From Bacteroidales bacterium (GTDB lineage: Bacteria; Bacteroidota; Bacteroidia; Bacteroidales; GCA-2748055): DNA of 12,849 nucleotides. Positions 7,659-12,849 of this stretch are shown here, in pieces (the first letter of the stretch is position 1; the number at the start of each line of letters is the position of its first letter). The notes beneath the pieces are model-generated. The model had not been told where the DNA came from and did no database searches. It saw only the letters and a program-made list of their open reading frames with translations. The position numbers and the translations under genes are program-made. The stretch lies in contig JAOZLK010000060.1 in assembly GCA_029934875.1 (NCBI GenBank), positions 1 to 12,849 on the forward strand, read 5' to 3'.

Positions 7659-8423
7659 ATGAAACTGATCTCCTGGAATGTCAACGGAATTCGGGCTGTC
7701 GTTAAAAAGGATTTTTTTAAGGACTTTAAAAATATGAATGCAGACATCCTTTGCCTGCAGGAAACCAAAGCCCAGGACCACCAGGTGGGGGAAGCGCTTG
7801 AACCCATAAAAGACCACCATATCTATTCACATTCAGCGCTAAAGCCCGGGTACTCGGGGACTGCCATCCTTTCAAAAACAAAAGCACTGTCAGAGACTCA
7901 GGGGATTGGCATTGAGGAACACGATCAGGAGGGCCGTGTGCTGTGCCTGGAATACCCTTCTTTTTACCTTGTCAATGTGTACGTTCCCAATTCCGGAAAT
8001 GAGCTCAAAAGACTGGGCTACCGCCAGGACTGGGATCAGGCTTTTTGCTCCTATCTGAAGAAGCTGGAAAAGAAGAAAGCTGTAATTGTTTGCGGAGACT
8101 TTAATGTGGCGCACAGGGATATAGACCTGGCACGTCCCAAGCCCAATTACAACAAATCGGCTGGCTTCATGCAGGAAGAAATTGACGGAATGGATCGCTA
8201 TACCGGCAGTGGCCTGGCCGATACCTTTCGACATTTTTACCCAGATGAAAAGGATCGCTATTCCTGGTGGAGTTATCGTGCGGGTGCCAGGGGCAAAAAC
8301 GTGGGCTGGAGAATTGACTATTTCCTGGTAAGCGAAGCCTACCTGAGCTCAGTGGAAGATGCCTTCATCCTCAATGCAGTGCTGGGATCAGATCATTGTC
8401 CTGTGGGAATCAAGCTCAAATAG
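7659..8423 (+). CDS. xth: Exodeoxyribonuclease III (AP endonuclease)
   Basis: 254 residues, normal length for the single-domain ExoA/Xth group. It cleaves DNA 5' of abasic sites and removes 3' blocks in base excision repair. The endonuclease/exonuclease/phosphatase fold is complete: N7 in SWNVNGIRA, metal-binding E35 in LQETK, Y108 in NVYVPNSG, the D147/N149 pair in GDFNVAH, WWSYRAGAR (203-211), RIDYF (218-222) and the terminal D245-H246 in GSDHCP. All match the catalytic residues known from E. coli Xth (N7, E34, Y109, D151, N153, D229, H259). Cytoplasmic, no signal. The ATG is preceded by an A-rich stretch, as usual in this phylum. It is divergent from the sugar unit and convergent with the helicase, so it is probably its own transcription unit. 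Confidence 0.96.
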   Translation: MKLISWNVNGIRAVVKKDFFKDFKNMNADILCLQETKAQDHQVGEALEPIKDHHIYSHSALKPGYSGTAILSKTKALSETQGIGIEEHDQEGRVLCLEYPSFYLVNVYVPNSGNELKRLGYRQDWDQAFCSYLKKLEKKKAVIVCGDFNVAHRDIDLARPKPNYNKSAGFMQEEIDGMDRYTGSGLADTFRHFYPDEKDRYSWWSYRAGARGKNVGWRIDYFLVSEAYLSSVEDAFILNAVLGSDHCPVGIKLK

Positions 8424-8538
8424 CATAAGCCAAAGCTCTGTTTTATTAGGATATCTCATTCATAAAGATCGTTTTGCACCCCACAATAACCCTCAACACT
8501 ACCCCATGAAACATCAGGGAATGATCATGAAAAACTGC

Positions 8539-9891
8539 CTATTTCCTCTTATTCTTTCTGTTGAGATTCTTATCCCCCCTGGTTTTGGGTTTTTTGTACT
8601 TCTTCATCTTCCGCAGATAAGATCCGCCCTGGTTGGTTTTCGTGTTCTTTAATTTTTTCTCGTGGTGGGATCCTCCCGAGCTTTCAATTACTTTATGGGT
8701 CTTCAGTTTGATCTCTTCAACTTCTTTAGGCCGCTCATCGGGTGTGAGCTCCCTGGAAATCTCTACCACTTCGGGGAAGACCATTTCCGGGATGTGATAA
8801 TCCATCAAGGCTTCAATATCCCTTTTGGCTTCTTCCTCTTTTCTGGTATAGAAAAGGATCGTCTTCCCTTCCTCCTTTGCCCTTCCGGTCCGGCCAATAC
8901 GGTGCATGTAGTTTTCGGGGTAAGCAGGTGTGTCGAAATTAATAACATGGGAGACCCTATCCAGGTCGAGGCCCCGGGCCATCACATCGGTAGTGACCAG
9001 TATCCGATTTTCGCCCTCTTCAAACTGCTTTATGGAACGCAACCTGTAATTCTGAGTTTTATTGGAATGAATCACACAAATATCATTACCAAACTGCTCG
9101 CTTAAGCCATCAAACACCCGGTCGGCACTTTTCTTACTGGACACAAACACCAGGACTTTAGAGAAAACCTCAGAATCGGATATCAAATGCGCCAGCAAAT
9201 TCACCTTGGTATAAAAATTCAGCACCGGGTAACACTCCTGGGCAATATTTTCCAATGGCGTGCCGCTCAGGGCAATGGAGATCCTTGCCGGGGAGGTAAA
9301 GTATTCATCAATAATCCCATCTACCTCCTCAGTCATCGTAGCCGAAAACATGATATTTTGCCTTCGCCTGGGCAGGAGCTCCAACATGTTCTTAAGTTGA
9401 AAACGAAAGCCCAGATCCAGCATAACATCCACCTCATCGATAACCAGTTTCTTTATGGAATTCAACCTGACGGCATCGTGCAAGAGGAGATCATTCAACC
9501 TTCCGGGTGTGGCCACCAGAATATCTGTCCCCTTAATAACTGCGATTTTCTGTGTATTGATATTCGTGCCCCCATATACTCCAATCACACGTATGTTCGA
9601 ATAGCTGGTCAGGGCTTTAGCCTGTTCAACAACCTGCACTACCAGCTCCCGGGTAGGGACTACGATCAATATCCGGGGATTTACCTGTTCAGAATACTTC
9701 AGATCACGAAGGATGGGCCACAGGTAGGCGTATGTTTTCCCTGTTCCCGTTTGCGCAATTCCAAGCATATCACGCCCTGAAAGGATGACAGGCACAGAGG
9801 CCGACTGAATGGGAGTTGGTTGCTCAAAACCCAGGTCGACGATGGCTCGATACAGGGATTTAGATAGGTTCAATTCTTCGAAAGTGCTCAT
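8539..9891 (-). CDS. DEAD-box ATP-dependent RNA helicase with DEVD motif II
   Basis: 450 residues from ATG 9891 (MSTFEELNLS). A longer frame would begin with a TTG at 9984 and overlap the next gene, so it is rejected. It unwinds RNA duplexes using ATP, typically in ribosome assembly or cold adaptation. Helicase motifs in order: Q motif GFEQPTPIQ (21-29), I AQTGTGKT (46-53), Ia PTREL (79-83), Ib TPGR (128-131), II DEVD (152-155), III SAT (183-185), ARGLD (305-309) and VI HRIGRTGR (330-337). Motif II has valine where the family normally has alanine; the acidic residues are intact, so activity should be retained. The last 40-50 residues are lysine-rich (KKLKN, KMKKYKKPK, RKNKRK), a likely RNA-binding tail. 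Convergent with xth across 115 bp, in which I see no hairpin with a T tract. Confidence 0.95.
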   Translation of the reverse strand: MSTFEELNLSKSLYRAIVDLGFEQPTPIQSASVPVILSGRDMLGIAQTGTGKTYAYLWPILRDLKYSEQVNPRILIVVPTRELVVQVVEQAKALTSYSNIRVIGVYGGTNINTQKIAVIKGTDILVATPGRLNDLLLHDAVRLNSIKKLVIDEVDVMLDLGFRFQLKNMLELLPRRRQNIMFSATMTEEVDGIIDEYFTSPARISIALSGTPLENIAQECYPVLNFYTKVNLLAHLISDSEVFSKVLVFVSSKKSADRVFDGLSEQFGNDICVIHSNKTQNYRLRSIKQFEEGENRILVTTDVMARGLDLDRVSHVINFDTPAYPENYMHRIGRTGRAKEEGKTILFYTRKEEEAKRDIEALMDYHIPEMVFPEVVEISRELTPDERPKEVEEIKLKTHKVIESSGGSHHEKKLKNTKTNQGGSYLRKMKKYKKPKTRGDKNLNRKNKRK

Positions 9892-9909
9892 GGGGATCTT
9901 CTGTTTCAG

Positions 9910-9917
9910 CAAAAATA
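9910..9917 (-). promoter_or_regulatory. Candidate -7 box for the helicase gene
   Basis: The minus strand reads TATTTTTG, an exact TAnnTTTG match, 18 bases before ATG 9891. A TTG lies 14 bases upstream of it, closer than the usual -33 spacing, so the pairing is weak. On the plus strand the same 86-bp divergent spacer has TAATTTCG at 9951-9958, a one-mismatch candidate for the ferredoxin-nitroreductase gene. Confidence 0.35.
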
Positions 9918-9977
9918 GAGGTAATAATGCACAATGGCAGAACTTTTCTCTAATTTCGAGGCCTAAAAAATCTGGAA

Positions 9978-10811
9978 ATGCCAATTATAGAACTGGAAAA
10001 TTGCATCAAGTGCATGAAATGTGTTAATGATTGTCCTTCTGATGCAATCGACATTGAAGCAGGAAGCATTAACGATACATGTATCCATTGCGGGCACTGT
10101 GTTGCCATTTGCCCCGAGTCGACCATTTACCCGGATAGCCAGGACATAATAAAACTAAAGCCTTCCCAGGTTTCCCCTGGCAGTTTTCAGGATCTCTCAG
10201 CCGGTATCAGAACCTGCAGAAGTTACCTTGGCAAGGAAGTGGACAAGGATACACTTGAGCTTCTTGTCGACAACATGAAACATTACCCTTCGGCAAGCAA
10301 TGCAAGGCCCCTGAAGATTACCATCCTGACTAAAAGGGAAGCCATCGCTAGTATCAATCAACAGACTGCCGAAACATTGATCAAAAGCATTGGTCAGATT
10401 ACCTCGCCTGTTCTTATGCCCATCCTGCAGGTGCTGGCTCCAAAACTGGAGTTGCGTCGCCTGAAGGCTTATAAGAAGCAGTTTGTTGCGCGGCAAACAC
10501 CCGAGTCTTCCCAGGTATGCCACCATGCTCCGGCTGTTTTACTGTTTCATGCACCGGCCACAAAATACGGGATGGCCAGCGCCGACGCCTATATCTGGGC
10601 AAGCTATACTTCGATCTTTGCATCTACCCTGGGCCTGGGAACTTGTTTCAACGGTTTTATTACTACTGCCATGAAGCGAAATAAAAGCATGCGCCTGGAG
10701 TTTGGGATTCCTGCCGGTCACCAGGTATATGCAGCCCTTCTCCTGGGTCATCCAAAGGTGAAATATAAAAATGAAGCAGGAAGGGAGAAGCCCGAAGTAA
10801 AATATATTTAA
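9978..10811 (+). CDS. Ferredoxin-nitroreductase fusion protein (2x[4Fe-4S] + FMN)
   Basis: 277 residues. The first 50 residues are a bacterial-type two-cluster ferredoxin with two complete CxxCxxCxxxCP motifs: C9-C12-C15-C19 and C35-C38-C41-C45. From about residue 75 onward it is a nitroreductase-family FMN domain: RTCRSYLGKEV (78-88), the FMN-contacting PSASNARP (104-111), the helix around 202-227 ending LGLGTCFNGF, and YAALLLGHPKVKYK (251-264). Such fusions take electrons from the iron-sulfur clusters to FMN and reduce an organic substrate; physiological substrates are mostly unknown and many family members do not act on nitro compounds. No signal peptide, so cytoplasmic. It is divergent from the helicase and is followed 32 bp downstream by the DUF6263-type gene, which may be read through, although the products look unrelated. 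Confidence 0.93.
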   Translation: MPIIELENCIKCMKCVNDCPSDAIDIEAGSINDTCIHCGHCVAICPESTIYPDSQDIIKLKPSQVSPGSFQDLSAGIRTCRSYLGKEVDKDTLELLVDNMKHYPSASNARPLKITILTKREAIASINQQTAETLIKSIGQITSPVLMPILQVLAPKLELRRLKAYKKQFVARQTPESSQVCHHAPAVLLFHAPATKYGMASADAYIWASYTSIFASTLGLGTCFNGFITTAMKRNKSMRLEFGIPAGHQVYAALLLGHPKVKYKNEAGREKPEVKYI

Positions 10812-10843
10812 TACCTTTTTCATTCAATTAAATCCGAAATATC

Positions 10844-11764
10844 ATGAGACACATTTCAACTCTGCTCCTGACATCCATGTTCATAGTTTCAGGCCATGCG
10901 CAAAAGGCCAAATTGCACCTGAACCTGGAAGAGGGCGTAAGCTACAAACAGCTAACTCATTCAAAGGCAAATATTGACCAGGATGTCTACGGAATGAAAA
11001 TGAACATAGAGATTATCATGGATGCCTCCATGTCCTTTCTTGTGAAAGCTGTCTCAAAGGAGGCCTATGATATGGAAATCAGCTACGATTGGATGAAAAT
11101 GAACATGAAGCTTCCCCAGACGACTATGGAGTTCAGTTCAGAAAAAAACGACGAAAATGATCTTTTCTCCTTGATTCTGGCTAAGATGAAGGACACGCCC
11201 CTGAATCTGAAAATGAACAAACAAGGTAGAATAACTGAGATAGAGGATGTTGAGTCCAGGTGGGATTCTATTGTCAATGCATTCGACCAGTTTCCGAAGG
11301 ATCAGAGAGAGCAGGTCAAGTCACAGCTCCTTAACAGCTATGGAGGAAAAGCCATCAGCGGAAGCATTGAAACATACACTGCAATTTTCCCGGAGAAAGC
11401 TGTAAAAAAGGGAGCTCAATGGAACTCTGTCACAAACCTTGAAAGCGGTATGCCTTTCACCCTTTCCAACACCTTTACTTATGAAGGTAGTGAAGATGGA
11501 TTTGCATTAATCACCGGCCAGGGCATCCTTGAAAGCGTTGACACAGATGAATACATCGAGACCAATGGAATGATGATGAAATATAAGCTTTCCGGAACCA
11601 TGAACTCCACCATCAAAGTAGATAAAAAGAGCGGCTGGATACAGGAGGCAAGCACTGAACAAATAGTTAAAGGGTCTTCGATCATCCAGGCAAATGAGCA
11701 GATTCCCCAGGATATGACCATTCCCATGACCATCAACTCCGTAACAGAGCTTACTAGTGAGTAA
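10844..11764 (+). CDS. Secreted DUF6263-type protein of unknown function
   Basis: 306 residues. The N-terminus MRHISTLLLTSMFIVSGHA is a signal peptide with cleavage near HA|QK (19/20). The mature part starts KLHLNLEEGVSYKQLTHSKA and is made of alternating beta strands rich in methionine and lysine (EISYDWMKMNMK). A central KMNKQGRITEIEDVES turn, an FPEKAVKKGAQWN segment and a DKKSGWIQEASTEQ segment near the end resemble DUF6263 proteins of Bacteroidota, which are predicted periplasmic or outer-membrane-associated beta-rich proteins. I recognise the family from overall pattern, not from a catalytic motif; none is visible. It could be a lipid- or ligand-binding protein. The next gene is convergent, with only 13 bases between stops. 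Confidence 0.72.
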   Translation: MRHISTLLLTSMFIVSGHAQKAKLHLNLEEGVSYKQLTHSKANIDQDVYGMKMNIEIIMDASMSFLVKAVSKEAYDMEISYDWMKMNMKLPQTTMEFSSEKNDENDLFSLILAKMKDTPLNLKMNKQGRITEIEDVESRWDSIVNAFDQFPKDQREQVKSQLLNSYGGKAISGSIETYTAIFPEKAVKKGAQWNSVTNLESGMPFTLSNTFTYEGSEDGFALITGQGILESVDTDEYIETNGMMMKYKLSGTMNSTIKVDKKSGWIQEASTEQIVKGSSIIQANEQIPQDMTIPMTINSVTELTSE

Positions 11765-11777
11765 GACGGATGCAGGC

Positions 11778-12557
11778 TTAATCTGATTCCCGAGTTACAG
11801 GAATCTCAAGCCTCCCGAAAAAACGTTCGGGCTGCAAAATTTCCTCATAGGAAGGAGGCGGATTGTAAAGAAGAATCTGGACACCCTTCTTAAAACCCGT
11901 GGTATCCAGAAAAGTATCCAGAAAGACGGATGCATATTTATATTTAACCATATACTCCCTTTCACGGTCAAGCAATTGTTCGATTATAAGGGGAATCTCC
12001 ACGTGCTCGGGAGGAATCAGTTCACCCATTTCCCCGGTAATGTATTCACAGATTCCCTCTTCGATAAAGGTGGAGCCAAAGGTCTCGTAAGAATTCACAA
12101 TCCATAAACCGGTCTGGTAAGCTTTATCAACATGGATATGATAAACCGATTGCATTTCCACCCCGATCTGGTTCACATATTCATGAGCAAGTTCGTGGAT
12201 CATAACCGCCTTGACAAATTTATTGCTCTCAAGGATCCTTCCCCTTTGTTCAGAAGGGAGGTCGTCCAATTCATAGGCCTCATAAAGTTCCGCGGTAGTG
12301 ATATAGATCTCATGGGGATAAAACCTTCCCAGTTCTATTGAATCGCAGGCCCATTGCTCCTGCAAATCATCTGCATAGATCCACACATTGTAGATGGTGT
12401 CATTTACAAAATCCTGGAATTCCTTTACCAGCGACTGGGACTTCTGCTCCACATAAAGCTCAATCCCTTTACTGGTAGGCCTTCCATTTTCTAAAGGGTA
12501 GCCTCCCGAACTCCCAACCTGCATGAACAGGAACACTATGTAAGTCACTGTTCCCAT
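11778..12557 (-). CDS. Putative gluzincin-type zinc metallopeptidase, family not recognised
   Basis: 259 residues. Zinc site: H121-E122-L-A-H125 (MIHELAHEYVNQ), then FIEEGICEY where E167 of the EEG motif is the probable third ligand, 42 residues after H125. That HExxH...EG..EY layout is gluzincin-like (M1/M4/M48-style geometry), but the rest (YPHEIYITTAE at 80-90, FLDTTGFKKG, YNPPPSYEEIL near the end) does not match a family I can name. HELAH plus a peptidoglycan- or protein-processing role is inference only. The N-terminus is odd: MGTVTYIVFLFMQ is hydrophobic but has no positive charge, and an in-frame TAA (12567-12569) prevents extension, so export is uncertain. Convergent with the DUF6263-type gene. 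Confidence 0.75.
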   Translation of the reverse strand: MGTVTYIVFLFMQVGSSGGYPLENGRPTSKGIELYVEQKSQSLVKEFQDFVNDTIYNVWIYADDLQEQWACDSIELGRFYPHEIYITTAELYEAYELDDLPSEQRGRILESNKFVKAVMIHELAHEYVNQIGVEMQSVYHIHVDKAYQTGLWIVNSYETFGSTFIEEGICEYITGEMGELIPPEHVEIPLIIEQLLDREREYMVKYKYASVFLDTFLDTTGFKKGVQILLYNPPPSYEEILQPERFFGRLEIPVTRESD

Positions 12558-12603
12558 ATACCATTTTTATCAACTCCATTAGTGTTGACAAGCGCAAACC
12601 TGA

Positions 12604-12840
12604 ATGGTTCACTATAAGTATAGATGCATGCCGGAGACTTTACCCTCTCTTATCCTGATTCTAAGCAGCTGGGCTATTATCCCCTATCATGTGGGTGTGG
12701 ACCATTTTGAATGGGGCTCAAACAGTGATGTTTCCGCATTTGCCGATGTTCAGGCCAGCTATGCCTCCAACGAGGTTTGCCTGAATTGGAACGCCCCAGC
12801 TGTATTTGTACTCGGATACCTGGAACAGGTGGTCAGGTAA
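12604..12840 (+). pseudogene. GH9 endoglucanase remnant (C-terminal catalytic signature, internal deletion)
   Basis: The frame encodes 78 residues after an in-frame TGA (12601-12603) and ends at TAA 12838-12840. Residues 47-65 (FADVQASYASNEVCLNWNA then P) fit the GH9 active-site signature 2, F/Y/W-x-D-x4-F/Y/W-x3-E-x-STA-x3-N-STA, at every fixed position except C59, where S/T/A is expected. D49 and the proton-donor glutamate E57 are present. The end AVFVLGYLEQVV is a normal GH9 C-terminus. Just before it, WAIIPYHVGVDHFEWGSN (23-40) resembles the middle of GH9 domains, which normally lies about a hundred residues earlier. The His-Arg signature region and the whole N-terminal half with the DAGD motif are missing. 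I read this as an eroded, internally deleted gene. It could instead be translated as a small non-catalytic peptide from ATG 12604 or 12628, which seems unlikely. Confidence 0.65.
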
Positions 12841-12849
12841 TCGCTAAGA

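Noticed and set aside
8424..8538. Terminator or small gene between exonuclease III and helicase
   Set aside because: The 115-bp spacer has only a short palindrome (ATGATCAT) and no hairpin with a T run; no coding frame with a plausible product.
8662..9780. Plus-strand open frames of 147 and 197 codons opposite the helicase gene
   Set aside because: They are antisense shadows of a gene with all helicase motifs and show no domain of their own.
9892..9984. 31-residue N-terminal extension of the helicase from TTG 9984
   Set aside because: It would overlap the start of the ferredoxin-nitroreductase gene, has no family similarity, and MSTFEELNLS is the normal DEAD-box beginning.
11782..11810. Inverted repeat GATTCC...GGAATC with a 9-base loop as a terminator between convergent genes
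   Set aside because: The stem is only six pairs, it lies inside the end of the metallopeptidase coding region, and no T tract follows on either side.

Overview
The window looks like chromosomal DNA of a marine or gut/sediment-type Bacteroidota (Marinilabiliales/Prolixibacteraceae-like; the lineage is inference). The support is as follows. No start codon has a clear Shine-Dalgarno sequence. Several upstream regions carry TAnnTTTG-type -7 boxes. The protein families (CotH/lamin-tail surface protein, DUF1080, Tat-tagged Gfo/Idh/MocA oxidoreductase, DUF6263) are typical of that phylum. No tRNA, rRNA, CRISPR array, insertion sequence or phage gene was seen.

Layout. Positions 1-4080 (minus) hold one very large secreted protein that runs off the left edge. 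It has a signal peptide, an N-terminal lamin-tail domain (LTD), a chitobiase-like domain, a CotH kinase domain and a bacterial repeat domain. These are followed by at least five more LTDs, arranged as an alternating two-domain super-repeat of about 298 residues. A 178-bp divergent spacer separates it from a secreted GH10 xylanase-like enzyme (4259-5563, plus). That gene converges on a two-gene minus-strand unit: a Tat-exported Gfo/Idh/MocA oxidoreductase (5560-6849) and, upstream of it, a secreted DUF1080 / 3-keto-glycoside hydrolase-like protein (6930-7574). Together 4259-7574 reads as a small carbohydrate-processing locus: an endo-acting glycoside hydrolase beside enzymes of the type used in oxidation/elimination of 3-keto sugars.

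Positions 7659-9891 are housekeeping nucleic-acid functions: exonuclease III (plus) convergent with a DEAD-box RNA helicase (minus) that carries DEVD in motif II. The helicase is divergent from 9978-10811 (plus), a fusion of a two-cluster ferredoxin with a nitroreductase. This is followed after 32 bp by a secreted DUF6263-type protein (10844-11764). Converging on it is an unrecognised gluzincin-like zinc metallopeptidase (11778-12557, minus). At the right edge (12604-12840, plus) lies a short open frame that preserves the GH9 cellulase active-site signature 2 but lacks most of the enzyme; it is best read as a GH9 remnant with an internal deletion.

Three start sites were moved from the longest open frame. 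The CotH gene begins at a GTG (4080) that restores a signal peptide. The oxidoreductase begins at ATG 6849 (MKRRDFLK). The helicase begins at ATG 9891. Nothing in the window is clearly a wholly new system. The most unusual elements are the recently duplicated LTD array, the GH9 remnant and the orphan metallopeptidase.
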